A stretch of 64,000 nt of DNA from Diphasiastrum complanatum (GCA_029204225.1 CM055101.1:63204671-63268670), one strand, 5' to 3'. Positions 1 to 11,099 are shown, counted from the first letter of the stretch. Made by a program: numbers and translations. Notes: generated by a model not told the origin, from the sequence alone.

Positions 1-640
1 GACAACGTTCCTTGGACAACGCCCTCATGAACTTAAGGCGACTTTGGACAGGAAATTGCAATTAGATATGAAAGGAGGCGTTCCTTAGACGTTCCTATTA
101 CGAAGGGAGGCTCTATGTTGAACCTTCTTTTCAACCTTACCAAGGCAGTGTCCTTAGTGAAGAGGAAGTTCGTCTTCGGTAGTGGATGTGGTTACCAGTT
201 TCAGCAGCGTAGATCTGAATGTGATGAAATCGACTTTTTCGATTTATATATCCGCATAGTCTTGGTAGATATTTGCATCTCCTGGTGAACGCCATGAATG
301 CTCACTAAAATACGTCCCTTCCTTTCAACATTACCAAAGGCAGTGTCCTTAGTGAAGAGTTCTCTTCCATAGGCCAAGGATACACCATTTTCAGACTATT
401 AAGACTAATCTGGTTATGGTGACCTAATCGCGAGACCTACTTGCGTTTCTCTCAGCAATCCTTTGCACTACTAAGCAAAACTGTGTCATTCACTACAGGG
501 AACCACAAGACCTACGCACTACTATGTCTTATATGATGCCCATGCCTCCCACAACTGAGATATCACCAAACGAGCTTGAAAGAGCGTGAGTGTGTTTTTG
601 TATAAATGATTAAGAGATCCTTATACCACAACTTCATGGT
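1..640. repeat. Repeat-derived non-coding DNA
   Basis: No convincing reading frame. A ~34-bp segment at 131-164 recurs at 324-359 (ends GTCCTTAGTGAAGAG), and the segment at 179-205 recurs at 1168-1193, so the stretch is built from older duplications. Bases 478-585 match parts of the composite repeat at 11.9-13.2 kb and 27.2-27.7 kb (shared motif TTCACTACAGGGAACCACAA), making this a third, partial copy. Confidence 0.6.
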
Positions 641-641
641 T

Positions 642-944
642 TCGAGATTTAGGGCAGAGGAGGGTACAAACCTGAGAGCAGATTATGCCAAGGCTTCCAA
701 AAAACTTTGGCAACAAGCCAAAAGTAGGCTACTGTTACTAAAGTGACGCGTCAAAGCTAAAGTAACATCGAAAGAACAGATTGAGTCGTGCAGAAAGGTG
801 TTGGACACAGATCTCCTGGAGCTAGGCAAACTTCAAGATCAACTGAAGTCCTTCAATTCTAGGTCATTCAACTCTCTTGGTGGAGATTTGCCCTCTCTGA
901 AGGATGATCTAAAGGTTCAAAGAAAAAGAATACAAGCTGCTTAA
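642..944 (+). pseudogene. Decayed coiled-coil reading frame, unidentified
   Basis: One frame stays open over about 100 codons except for a single TGA near 743-745, and ends in TAA at 942-944. The translation is rich in Lys, Glu, Gln, Leu and Ser with heptad-like spacing (for example KVTSKEQIESCRKVL and LPSLKDDLKVQRKRIQ), as in a coiled coil. I do not recognise a family. It may be an exon of a host gene captured by a repeat, or part of a transposon protein. A plausible 3' splice site was not pinned down. The in-frame stop argues that it no longer encodes a full product. Confidence 0.4.
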
Positions 945-1689
945 GCTATGCTTGGCCACATAGTTTTCTTTGATGAATTTCACCAGTGATGTTTACTATT
1001 CTGCCTCTCTTGATGGTTGTTGAGTATGATAGTTGCCATGCACAGACGTTTGACATTCATTTGTTATGAATGTCATTGAAAGCTTTTGTCCATTGTGGAG
1101 ATGTTAAGAATTGAGTTGTGTCAGCTTACACCGACCATTTGGTGCCACAGGACCCTGGGCTTATGTAGTGGATGTGGTTATCAGTTTTAGCGTGTTGATC
1201 TTACCAGTTTCCAGACAATCTTCTATTGCAGCTGTAAGTGCCTTGGTGCCTCTTCAGCTTGTTTCCTCGTCAACTTTGCCTCCTCAACATCGGCCTTCCT
1301 GTAGAGATGCCTGTTTAGACGTATAATATAAGTGACAGAATTTTGCACACACATGTGCTTGATTATGCACATGTACAGAAGCTGCTTGGTATATGACAGG
1401 GATGGTGTAAGTGAAAGTCAGTTTGAGCATGTTTTGCAAATAGAACTTCAGGCAGTGAAGAAGGTCAGCTTTTGTAACAAAGTGACAAAGCATCTTCCAC
1501 TTACTTACCTGCAAGCTTCCTAGTCCTCTTCACTGATTGAGAATATTTAACGTGAGGCATGTACTTACCTGCTATCTTCACTATTGAAAACATCTAAGAC
1601 TCTAAGTGAGCCATGTGAGCTGCAGGCATCAACATCCATTAACTCTCATCTGACGGGAGCAGAGCGTATTGCAGCTAGGGTTTAGGGTT
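945..1689. other. No gene seen
   Basis: Only short open frames on both strands without composition or motif support. The 1168-1193 segment is a duplicate of 179-205. I see no LTR ends or tandem array. Confidence 0.5.
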
Positions 1690-1873
1690 TATGACTGTCT
1701 AAAACAATAATGTAAGCATGCTAAATACTGATAAATCACGAACTAATGGGAATACTGATGGAGAGGACATAAGTCATCACAACAGATACCCCAAAAGTAT
1801 CATAACTGTGTAAAGCAAGTACTAAGCAAATGCTACAACAAAACAAAAAAATGAATAGTCATAGCTAGCCGAA

Positions 1874-2248
1874 TCATGAAGTAGAGGAAACATCTGCAAT
1901 GACATTTGTAGTAGAGGAAAGAACTAAAGCCATGAGGGCTCGAACATGATCTGCCAATAATGATGTATGATAAAAGACATCAATAGGCTCCCAAGTGGCC
2001 TCCTCAAGAGGACGACCATCCCACTGTACCAAAAACTGAACCTGCCTGCGACGTCGACTATGCTGAAGGCGAACCTGATGGATGGCAATTGGCAAAAAAG
2101 GGAACAACTCTGGCTCTGTAGGAAATGTGAGATCACGAGGAGCATCATCCTCAATGGCAGCTCGTAAAAGGCTAACATGAAATATATTACAGGCTCGTGT
2201 AGAATCAGGTAACTGTAACCGATATGTAACAGGGCTGAGGCGATCCAA
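1874..2248 (-). pseudogene. Gypsy integrase C-terminal tail with chromodomain
   Basis: The frame opens with the post-integrase motif (residues ~1-25, ending near FHVSLLR) and reaches a chromodomain: VQFLVQWDGRPLEEATWEP, with the aromatic and WEP signature that binds modified histone tails and directs integration. It is nearly colinear with the end of the 699-codon frame at 18854-20953. It lies directly downstream of the integrase frame at 2330-2722 in another frame, so a frameshift separates them. It is part of a dead polyprotein, not a separate gene. Confidence 0.85.
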
Positions 2249-2329
2249 GATACAGTAAGGCCCATAATAGCGTGGTGCAAGCTTCCCAGTAGAAGCGTGA
2301 CCCCGAACAAAGTGATGACGTGCAAAGCG

Positions 2330-2874
2330 TCACCGGAGGTAAACCATATCACCAACCTGAAACTCAACATGACGGCGATGACGATCAACAAAAGTCTGAT
2401 AGCGCTGCTGAACATGCTGTAAGTGAGTAGTAGCCCTAGCAATAAGCTCGCAAGCACCAGATAAAAAAGAGGCAATGGTAACTGGTGTATCATCAGGAGG
2501 AAGAGGCACCCTTGGCAAAAGTGGAGCATACCCATGAGCCAATAAGAAAGGTGAAACTCCAGTGCTGGTACTAACAGAGCTATTATAGCTATACTCTGCC
2601 AAACATAAATGTTGATCCCAATCCTTCCCTAAAGGAGAAATAAAATGTTTAAGATAATCCTCAAGGATCCGATTAAGGACCTCAGTCTGCCCATCACCAA
2701 AAGTTGTACATCCAAAATACACATAAGCTTCGTCTAGAATGTAGATGTAAACTTATTTTCCCGATTAGATAGGATAGTACGTGGCATACCATGCAGGCGA
2801 AAAATCTCTGATAGAAAAAGACGTGCGCACTGCCCAGCTGTAATAGTACTACGGACCGGTATAAAGTGTGCTTG
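2330..2874 (-). pseudogene. Gypsy integrase, 3' part
   Basis: From 2874 downward the frame resumes the integrase core right after the solo LTR (HFIPVRSTITAGQCARLF, then RLHGMPRTILSN). It meets a stop/frameshift near 2725 and continues at 2722-2330 with DGQTEVLNRILEDYLKHF, which holds the catalytic Glu of the D,D-35-E triad, and ends in the GPY-like region (HRRHVEFQVGDMVYLR). The second catalytic Asp position reads SNREN rather than the usual SDRD, so the enzyme would be inactive even without the insertion. Confidence 0.8.
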
Positions 2875-2878
2875 TTTC

Positions 2879-3271
2879 TGTTAGAATTAATGGTTAATTG
2901 CAGAGGCCAGCCTGCGTGCTAGAAGGCCTATTTCTATTTTTAGTATAGGTACTATCTATTTTTAATATAGGTACCTAAGTTAGTACCAATTTTGCTAGAA
3001 TAGTATAGAAATCTATTTTAACCAAGTTAGCATAGATTTCTATTGTTAAGACTTCATAATTAGCATTTCAATTGCTAATGTAGTTTTGCTTTTCATTGTG
3101 GACAGCCTCTATAAGAGTAGATGGGCGCCCACCTCCATGGTTATCTCAGTTTCCAGTTTATGAAGCATAGCTTCTTGCAGTCTCTCTTCTTCTTCAGCTT
3201 GTGGTTGATGTTTTGTGTGAGTACTAATAAGATTAGTCTACTCCGATTAGAGAATCTCTTCGATTCTAACA
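2879..3271 (+). mobile_element. Solo LTR (393 bp) with 5-bp TSD, copia-like
   Basis: The insertion interrupts the integrase frame. It begins TGTTAGAATTAATGG and ends CGATTCTAACA, so its ends are TGTTAGAA/TTCTAACA. It is flanked by GTTTC at 2874-2878 and GTTTC at 3272-3276, a 5-bp target-site duplication. A TATAAG box at 3110-3115 suggests plus orientation. Removing the LTR and one TSD brings the integrase frames on both sides into register. The ends resemble those of the LTR at 24234-24641. Confidence 0.9.
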
Positions 3272-3276
3272 GTTTC

Positions 3277-3563
3277 GAGAACCGATCTACCACCACCATA
3301 CAAGAGTCATGACCACGGCGGGTATGAGGAAGACCAAGGATAAAGTCCATAGAAATATCTGTCCACTGGCGATGAGGAATGGGCCAACTCTGGAGCAAAC
3401 CAACGGACTTAGCACGGAAATATTTATTACGGGCACAAAAGGACAATAGATGGGCTAGATTAGACTTCATGGATGGCCAATAGAAATTGTCCTTAAGACG
3501 TGCATAAGACTTCTGAAAACCAAAATGGCCACCAATAGGGGAAGCATGAGCATTAGACAACAA
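3277..3563 (-). pseudogene. Gypsy integrase, zinc finger and first catalytic Asp
   Basis: The minus frame carries the second half of the H2C2 integrase zinc-binding domain (GGHFGFQKSYARLKDNFYWP, then LSFCARNKYF) and the start of the core (WTDISMDFILGLP, with the first catalytic Asp). The coding sequence runs into the solo LTR at 3271 and continues at 2874. The usual CxxC of the zinc finger reads CARN, with the second Cys lost. Confidence 0.8.
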
Positions 3564-3659
3564 CTGAGGACGAATGGAAAGAGAACTGTGAATACGTAAA
3601 GCACCATAGTGGTATAAACGATCATAAACAGCAGTATAAACTTGGAACTTCCGAGAGGA

Positions 3660-5030
3660 CTAAAGGGGACGAGAACGATAAACATCAGAAAAGTCAGAAC
3701 AAGACAAATATGCGGCCAGTAAATCATCAAACCATGAAGGAACTGAAGCAACAATACTATGTAACAATGTAGGAAGACGAGATAAAGCTTCAGCTGCCAT
3801 GTTTGCCTTGCCTGGACGATACAAAATATCAAAATGAAAAGACTGAAAAAAACGATCACTATGATCACGCTGAGCAAAAAGATAACGGAGAGACTGATGA
3901 TCAATAATAATATGAAAGGGAACACGATACAAATAATGGCGAAACTTCTTAAGAGCATGGATAACAGCAAGTAGCTCTTTGTCATGTACAGAGTAACGTT
4001 GCTCATAAGAGCGCAAATGACGAGACTCATAAGCAATAACACACTCGGACTAACAAAGAAGAGCGCCTAAACCAACAACACCAGCATCAGTCTCAACAAT
4101 AAAACGTTGATCAAACTGGAGGAGACACATAATAGCAACAAAAACAATGGCATGACGTAAAGCATCAAAAGCAGTTTGACACTCAGGAGTCCAAACAAAG
4201 GTATGAGACTTCTTTAGTAACGAATGAAGTGGAGCAGCCACAGTGGCAAAATACTTAACAGGACGACGCAGATGGGTAGCCATACCTAAAAACATACGAA
4301 CAGAATGAACATCGGTTCGGACAGGCCAATTCTCAATAGCTTGAACTTTTCGAGGATCAAGACGAATACGTCCACCACAAATAAGAAAACCCAAAAATTC
4401 GATTTCAGCCACGGCAAAAGAACATTTGGACAATTTGGCGAACATTTGATGCTTAACAAGTAATTCAAACACAGATGACAGATGTTTCACATGATGAGAC
4501 AAAGAACTACTAAAAACAAGAATGTCATCAAAATAAACTAATACACAGACACCTAGAAGAGGACGTAAAATATTATTCATAGCATTCTGAAATGTGGGTG
4601 GACCATTCTGAACACCAAATGGAAGAACACGAAACTCATGCAAACCTAAATGAGTACGAAATGCAGTCTTATGCTCATCAGAAGGACGCATCCTAATTTG
4701 GTAGTATCTAGAACGTAGGTCAATTTTGGAAAAGATGGAAGAAGTGCCAAGCTGATCAAAAAGGTCATCCATGTGAGGTATAGGATACTGATTACGGATA
4801 GTACTTGTTAAAGGCACGATAATCAATTCAAAGGCGTTTGGTTCCATCTTTTTTGGCAACAAGGAGGACAGGAGTACCAAAGGGACTATGGCTAGGAATA
4901 ATGAGGCCCTGACGTAAAAGGGAAGCAATCTGGAGCTGAACCTCATCACGTTCAACTTTAGACATACGATATGGAGCACGAGAGGGTGGGGTAGCACCAG
5001 GAATAAGATCAATATCAAGGTTACACCCCG
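3660..5030 (-). pseudogene. Gypsy reverse transcriptase and RNase H
   Basis: The frame starts at the pre-RT motif (GATPPSRAPYRMSK), passes LVAKKDGTKR, shifts frame near 4830, and continues through [18 protein letters not shown] and the catalytic LVYFDDILVF (YFDD at 4524-4538) to the RT connection (FLGFLICGGRIRLDP). RNase H follows (FIVETDA, then YSVHDKELLAVIHALKK and TDHQSLRYLF-like IDHQSLRYLF, ending GKANMAAEALSR). A stop near 4050 separates RT from RNase H. The catalytic residues survive, but frame breaks show it is not translated as one protein. It aligns closely with the plus-strand copy at 19.15-20.24 kb. Confidence 0.9.
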
Positions 5031-5140
5031 ATTCGAATAGGTTGATTCGAACCGGCCGGTTCGAACCAATTCTTTGAGGTTCGAACCGCCAGGCCAGGTT
5101 CGAATTAGAAAAAGGTTTGAACTTGTTTTTTTCATTCTTC
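5031..5140. repeat. GGTTCGAACC palindrome cluster at insertion end
   Basis: The stretch contains a perfect 20-bp palindrome at 5046-5065 (TTCGAACCGGCCGGTTCGAA) and further GGTTCGAA copies near 5080-5105. It sits exactly where the gypsy homology breaks. Subterminal palindromes like these are typical transposase-binding sites of hAT-type elements; that role is inference. Confidence 0.6.
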
Positions 5141-5150
5141 AAAAAAAGAG

Positions 5151-6380
5151 TCAAATATTCACTGATACTACAAATACTTAAATTTTAATAGCTAAACAAT
5201 TTCAATTTTTTTCTAAATTTACAGATATCAGGATTCAGGATAATCAGATCTCTTGTGACCTGTCGTATCAAAACATAATGACATTATGACCCAAGTTTAA
5301 GAGAATTGCAATAAGTTGAAAGTTGAAAGTTGTAAGTTGTAACTACTAACTTGTAACCATATCTTGGCCCCTAGGTACAAGGATCTGCTAAGTGCTCGCT
5401 GCTTGCTAAGGAGACTCAGGACTGTGAGTGACAAGTGTGGAGTTGGAACTTGTTACAACTTACTTGACAGCGGACACTTGGAACTCAGGGTTTAGAAATT
5501 AGGAGCCTGGAGTATAACTGAAATTTGAGCTCATGGGCTAGAGCTGAATCCTGATAATAGTTATTAGTGACCACTGACCAATGACTGCTTAGTACTAAGT
5601 TCTAACTACTAACTAGTGACCACTTACTTGTCTGATACAATAATCACTGATATGGATAATGGCAGGCTGCAACTACTAGCTAGGTAGAGTCTAGAGTCTA
5701 GACCCGGGACCGTACTACGTAGGTACTAGGAGTCAGGACTGTAGATTGTAAATTGTAATTTTGTTTCAAAGTTGAAACTTGAAAGTTGAAGTTCAAACTT
5801 ATTTGCAAATTGCAATGTCGAGATCGGAGAAAAGAATAAACAAGAAGGTTATGACAATGTTTGAGAAAGCCAAAAAAAATTAGGTTAGAAACTTAGATTT
5901 ATCTTACATCTGTCATCATCATTCATCATTCAACATTGAAGTTTGAACATTGAACATTCTATTATCTATATGACATATGTAACGACTAACTAGTAACTAC
6001 TAAGTTCTACCTAGTAACTTCTAAGTTCTAACATAATACATTAAAATTTTAATACCAAAATCAAAATTGTAAAACTTTAAAGCTTCAAGTTTAAACCTTT
6101 AACCATTAGTAATTAGATAATCGACTAACATTAAAGTTTTAAACAGACTACATAGTACATACTACAGTTAAAACTTAACTTCAGGAATCAGAAACTTGAA
6201 AACTGAAACTAGATTCTAGAATCCATAATATATCATGATTCATGAATCATAACATAATAGTAAATACATATGCCAGGTGCCTCATGAGTCCGGTCACCAA
6301 TGTAATGCACGATGTGTCTGATGATAAATCATGATGTGTACATACTACACTGTAAACAGCTCAAGAGTCAATGTTGTGAG
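5151..6380. repeat. Cryptic simple-sequence DNA (AAGTT/CTAACT words)
   Basis: Long runs of degenerate words such as AAGTTGAAAGTTGTAAGTTG and TAACTACTAACTTGTAAC, with no coding frame. The same word usage recurs in the hAT introns (7545-7711, 9600-9690) and at 10100-10250, so it belongs to the same element. Earlier exons of the hAT gene could lie here but I cannot define them. Confidence 0.5.
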
Positions 6381-9300
6381 CACCTGAGGATGAAGGGACT
6401 TCTTGATGAGCGGGCTTCTGTTGACCAGAAGCTAGAGCCTCTCAAGAAGGCATGGGCCTAGTGCGTACTACTATCCTTTTAAATTTATGCATTGTAGACT
6501 TTAAAGGCTTTATGATGATTGATCTGAGATCATTGATATGTATTATGTAGTAATAAGTATGTACATTGTATTTGTACATTAAGTTTTCATACATTGTGCC
6601 AGGTGGTGGCAATGCACATGCCACAATGCATACTTATTACTTGTTAATTGCAGCTAGCTATTTATGTTTAATCATGAATCATGAATCATGATTGTAATTT
6701 GTCAATATTCAAATGATCATTTATCATTGAAATTTGCCATGAAATTTGAATTACAATTTACGATCTCGGATCTATTATCTTGTCTTGTCACCTGTAAGTT
6801 GTGCAATACTGCAACAATGCAATGTGAGTCGTGACTTGTCACCTGTGAATTTTCAACTAGGTATGGTTGCACCATCATATCTGATGGTTGGAGCGATACG
6901 AGGAGGCGCCACATATTGAATATCCTGGTGTCTTCGTGCATGGGGACGATGTTTCTCAGATCCATCGACACCTCTGGGGAGGCGGTCACGGGCGACTACA
7001 TGTTCTCACATATTCAAGCTGCCATTGAGGAGGTCGGACCACAGCACGTTGTACAGGTATATATATTATACTTATTACAATTTACTATAATGTTAAATGG
7101 TAATTTGTAAATGTTAATGTTGAATGTTCATTGTTCAACATTAAATGGTAATTTGTAAATGTTAATGTTGAATGTTCATTGTTCAATGGCGATTGATTAA
7201 CAATGGATTATGGTTCACTAAGGAGTTGCCACTGAGCACTTGAATTCGAAATTTCCAAATTCATGCACATTGCATTGTATGGTTGTGCAGGTGGTCATAG
7301 ATAATGCGTCAAACTGCGTCTCCATGGGTAGGCTCGTTAATGAGACCTACCCCCACATCTTTTGGACACCTTGTGCTGCACACTGCCTGGACTTGTTGGT
7401 TGAGGATGTGGCCAAGATTCCATGGATTGCGGAGGTGGTGCGTACTGCATGGTTCTTGGTGAGATTTGTCACCAAGAAGCCTAGGGTTCTAGCCATGTTC
7501 AGGAGAGAGTCCACCTTGGATGTCTTAAGACCTGCCCCCACTAGGTATGCAAGTTGCAAGTTGCAAGTTGCAACTCAAATTTGAATGCGCTTCTGTAGCC
7601 TGTTGGTAAGTATTTACTGTTTAGTTAGTAGTGGTAAATATTTCATGCATGTGCCATGTATTGTGTTGTCAGAAGTTAGAACTTAGAACTTGTCACTTGT
7701 GCCCTATGCAGGTTTGCATTTATGTTCCTAGTCCTGGAACGACTGCTGAAAGTTCATCAGGGCTTGAGGCAGATGGTTGTTGCCGTTGACTGGGCGCAGT
7801 GGGGGCCATCACAGGAGCCCAAGAGTAAGAGATTCGAGCAGACCGTTATGGATTCACCATTTTGGGATGAGGCTTAATCCATTGTGGTGGGCCTACAGCC
7901 CATCTACACTGTCCTTCACCTTACAGATCGAGAGGGCTGCACATTGGGCCTCTTGTACGAGTTCATGGACAGGCATGGCGAGCAGTTGAGCCTTTGCACG
8001 ACCATTAGCCCAGAGAGGTATATCAAGGTTCAAATTTCAAATGTAGTATGTAGACAGTAGTATGTAGTATGTACTATCATGTACTATATAGCATAATTAT
8101 TAATGTGTCTTCAATCTTGATTCTTGCAGGCTTGCGGAGCTCCGGCTCCTTTGGTTGAGCAGGTGGGAGTGGTTTCATAAGCCCCTGCATGCCATGGCCC
8201 ACATACTCCATCCACTTTGGAGGAACGAGGAGCAATTCACAGATAGGGAGCTCAGGGATGGCTGCAATGCCTATATCTCCCGAGTTTATCCTGATGTACG
8301 CGAGCATAACATGCTGGATGAGCTTCAGATTTTCAGGCAGGAGACCTTGGAGTTCGCCACTGGCCCGACGCTTTTGAGAGAGGGTAATAAACTGACCATG
8401 GATGATGGTCCATTATAGTTTAAACTTGTTACTTCACATTTTACTGCACAATTAGTCAATCATATTGTAATTTGTTGGAACTTGGTTGCAACTTGCTAGT
8501 AGTAAGTACTAACTGCCCCTTGAACTGTGATTCAGGCCAGCTACGTCCCGTGTCATGGTGGTCGAAGTTTGGGGTTGATGTCCCCAAATTGCGTCGCCCT
8601 GCCATCAGGATTCTCTCACAGGACTGCACTGCAGTCGCTTGTGAGAGGAACTGGAGTGTCCATTCCATGATTCACACGAAGAAGAGGAATCGACTATCAT
8701 TTGCACAGTTGAAGAGGTTGGTGTACGTACACGCCAACTTGGGACTTTTGGGTAGACTCCAGACCACTGCAGAGCCTATCCAGGTAACTTGCAAGCCATA
8801 AATTATAATTTCTAATTTCTAACATGTGATCCATCATCCCAGGTGGCAGGACCCAGTTAGTAGATAAGAGATTTACTGATAGATCATACTACATAGTAGA
8901 TACTAGACTGTAGCTACATTTTAACTTTTGTCGAGACTCGGCCCCCCAAATTTTGTCTTGATTTCAATGTGCATTGTGACATGTGCGTAGGTTAACCCCA
9001 ATCTAATCGATGTGGCAAAGGTTCCAGAGTTGCCACCGAGAGACCAGTCAGAGGAGGACGTATATGCATTCCTCCATGAGGAGGCCATGCAGAGTGCAAG
9101 TGAGAACTCAGGATTAAATTTTCGAAGTTCAAACTAATTATCGTTATTTACTAATTTGCAGGCAATAACACGTTTGTCCCTCTTTGTGTGCACTGTGCAG
9201 GACCTGTAGGAGGAGGGCAGGAGAGGGTAGCAGCTCCCGTGCTCACAACCTTGACGACGAGGACGAGTCTGAGTCTGAGTCTGAGGCATCGTCAGGGTCA

Positions 9301-9468
9301 GAGTCCTCAAAGGAGGAGTATGAGGATGAGGAGTCCGAGGAGGGCGGGGATGAGGATGAGGGGCATCATACCTCTGCCTCTGATGAGGATTTCGCAGCTC
9401 AGCCTGCCACTCGAGAGGCCACAGCAGGCTCCACAGCACCAGCGAGACTCAAGCGTAGGAGAGCTTAG
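6381..9468 (+). pseudogene. hAT-superfamily transposase gene (element A), 8 exons visible
   Basis: Exons fit GT-AG boundaries: 6381-6460 (LLDERASVDQKLEPLKKAW), 6861-7056 (CTIISDGWSDTRRR, DUF659-type start of the catalytic core), 7291-7544 (VIDNASNCVSMGR and WTPCAAHCLDLL, the CxxH segment), 7712-8017, 8130-8383, 8536-8783 (WWSKFGVDVPKLRR, ACERNWSVHSMIHTKKRN, the hAT dimerisation domain), 8991-~9097, and a last acidic Ser/Glu/Asp-rich exon ending at TAG 9466-9468. The product would cut and paste DNA. Defects: TAA at 7875-7877 in exon 4, and a TAG formed across the 6460/6861 splice. The phase into the last exon is unresolved and the BED finger exon was not found upstream. Intron 2 (7057-7290) carries a 48-bp tandem duplication. 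Confidence 0.85.
7093..7188 (+). repeat. 48-bp tandem duplication in hAT intron
   Basis: Two almost identical 48-bp units begin at 7093 and 7141 (TTAAATGGTAATTTGTAAAT). They lie fully inside the intron between the first two core exons. Confidence 0.85.
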
Positions 9469-9829
9469 AGTGCTCACTACTCAGTGCTCATTGATGATTG
9501 TACATTAGATCATTGTAGTTACTAGTCTGTAGATGGTCATGTCACTAGATGCCGTGACTGCATCTCGATCTGCTAAAAAAGACAAATTACAACACAATTT
9601 AGAAATTAGATGATCAATGATCGTTGAACTTGAAACTTGAAACTTCAGACTTGATGTATCATGTGAGACTTGAGTTAAAACTTGAAACTTGATCAATGTT
9701 TGATGTGTAAGTACGAAGAGTCTTAGAATTGAATGTTTACCTCTCGGTCGGGCCCATCCTGATCCTCGAAGGGCCAACCTCCTCCGATGCGACAAGAGTG
9801 AGTAGCGTGTTAGGAGCATGCATGCAAGG

Positions 9830-9993
9830 GGCAATCTCGTACCCCTCAAACGTAACAAATGTGCCCTGATGCGTGTGGGCCCTCCAGTGTAAGACTGGTG
9901 ACAGTATCTGCAAGTCCATCTCTTCGTGCCCGATGTGCCATAGGCCGCAACGATGGTGACGTGATCCCACAAGGGATCCCTATCCCTCGACAT
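9830..9993 (-). pseudogene. BED zinc-finger first exon of another hAT copy
   Basis: Starting at an ATG at 9993-9991 on minus, the frame reads DPLWDHVTIV, then WTCRYCHQSYTGGPTRIRAHL, matching the BED-type DNA-binding finger (Trp, CxxC, then His). After HLLR a one-base shift is needed to continue into FEGYEIAPC, which supplies the final Cys. It faces the opposite way to the hAT exons at 6381-9468, so it belongs to a different or inverted copy. A (CT)n tract lies within six bases of the ATG, that is, (GA)n on the coding strand. Confidence 0.75.
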
Positions 9994-9996
9994 GGT

Positions 9997-9998
<2 letters not shown>

Positions 9999-10057
<59 letters not shown>

Positions 10058-10058
10058 A
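9999..10058. repeat. (CT)n microsatellite upstream of BED exon
   Basis: An almost pure CT tract with a few GTCT interruptions, directly 5' of the minus-strand BED-exon ATG. Confidence 0.95.
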
Positions 10059-10095
10059 ACTCTCGAGTGACGAGTGTAGACTCGGAGGTCTCTAA

Positions 10096-10275
10096 TATCT
10101 ACCGGCCCCCGGGTACCCTAAATTCTAAATTCTAATCTAGTTTCTAACCCTAATCGCTAACTTCTAACTCCTAAGTTCTAAGTTCTAACTAGACTCTAGT
10201 AACTACTAACTCGGACTAACTCCTAGTTCTAACTTCTAACTAAGTAGCTACCTAGGTCCCACACCCCTCTCACAA
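10096..10275. repeat. Degenerate CTAACTTCTAA simple-sequence stretch
   Basis: Low-complexity words (TTCTAAATTCTAA, AACTCCTAAGTTCTAA) without a frame, like 5.15-6.2 kb. Confidence 0.6.
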
Positions 10276-10312
10276 TGCCCAGGTCCCACATTGAACCCCA
10301 TCAAGATTCAAC

Positions 10313-10366
10313 ACACACACAATGTCACACACACAAAATATCACACACAGTGCACACACACAATCA

Positions 10367-10426
<60 letters not shown>

Positions 10427-10490
10427 GCACACACAATCTCAGTGCTCACACAAACTCACAGTGCACACATCTCAAGACACACACACCCAA
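10313..10490. repeat. (CA)n microsatellite and CA-rich flank
   Basis: Pure CA from about 10368 to 10423 inside a longer CACACA-rich stretch. It forms the right boundary of the insertion in the gypsy element. Frames read through it are artefacts. Confidence 0.95.
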
Positions 10491-10823
10491 GGTTCTGAAA
10501 AGACAACAGAATACCGATGCAATAAGTCAGAAATTACCTGAGGAAGAGGACCCATGGATGGAGCAGGAGGAGCAGCAACTGATGTACTCTAAATGATAAG
10601 AAGAGCTGCACCCTGAGCCTTCGGCAGGCTACGCATAAATTGCTTCTCGGTAACCAACTGATAGTCACCCAGGGAATCACTACCAGAAAGTAAATGATGC
10701 CGACCAACATGTGTAAAAGACAGTATCTGCTAAGAAAGATCCATAGCAACAATACCAAGTGAAGAAAACCAATCTGCACCAAGAATAATGTCATAGTGCT
10801 CGAGAGGAATAATATAGAAATCT
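10491..10823 (-). pseudogene. Gypsy family A protease fragment, displaced part of copy 1
   Basis: The minus strand reads ADFYIIPLEHYDIILGADWF, the C-terminal half of the retropepsin, then after a stop QLVTEKQFMRSLPKAQG and PPAPSMGPLPQ, ending in ISDLLHRYSVVF at about 10491. The same succession occurs at 18.80-19.13 kb. It continues where the RT part at 5030 starts, which supports a nested insertion between them. The N-terminal catalytic DTG half is absent: above about 10823 the sequence no longer matches the other copy. Confidence 0.8.
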
Positions 10824-11099
10824 GCTCTGCCGAGCTTGTCGCTGCATCTCTGCAAGGTCTGCCTATAGCTTCCGATGCCTTTTGTTGTGCCTTCGGACAT
10901 CTTCCTCGAGCTTCGCCCTCTGCACACAAAGAAGCCCGCCAAGCTATATATCATGATGGAAATAAACTATTTAAAAGACAGAACATGCCTAAAATGAATA
11001 CGAACAGATCCAGGGCAAACGCTCACGTCAGGTGGTGCGTGCCTTGCCATCTCGACTGAAAAGGCCTCACAGCACACTGGCGTCCGGGTACCGCAGGGT

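Larger units (their letters stand above)
1690..5030 (-). mobile_element. Ty3-gypsy chromovirus family A, copy 1 (RT to chromodomain)
   Basis: Minus-strand order is RT, RNase H, integrase zinc finger and core, then chromodomain, the chromovirus order. The 3' homology with the plus-strand copy at 18.47-21.13 kb continues about 185 bp past the chromodomain stop and stops near 1690 here and near 21130 there, so both share the same 3' boundary. The copy is broken by stops, frameshifts, a solo LTR at 2879-3271 and an insertion between ~5031 and ~10490. Its protease part lies at 10491-10823. No flanking LTR pair was recognised. Confidence 0.85.
5031..10490. mobile_element. Insertion (~5.5 kb) with hAT genes, nested in gypsy copy 1
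   Basis: The minus gypsy homology stops near 5031 at the start of RT and resumes near 10490 at the end of protease (PPAPSMGPLPQ, then ISDLLHRYSVVF), with only about 20-30 bp missing compared with the intact copy at 19.08-19.19 kb. So 5031-10490 is probably one insertion or a small nest. The left end is a cluster of GGTTCGAACC palindromes. The right end is a CA microsatellite. The interior holds the hAT transposase gene and a BED exon. I could not fix the exact ends or a target duplication. Confidence 0.65.

Noticed and set aside
1924-2535. 203-codon hydrophobic minus frame (possible membrane protein)
   Set aside because: It is the out-of-frame shadow of the gypsy integrase/chromodomain coding sequence; the same shadow recurs over the plus copy at 20145-20798.
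3467-4042. 191-codon Leu/Ile-rich minus frame
   Set aside because: Shadow of the RNase H-integrase region in another frame.
5046-5105. GGTTCGAA words as tRNA B boxes
   Set aside because: No A box, no cloverleaf partner stems and no acceptor end; the words form palindromes instead.
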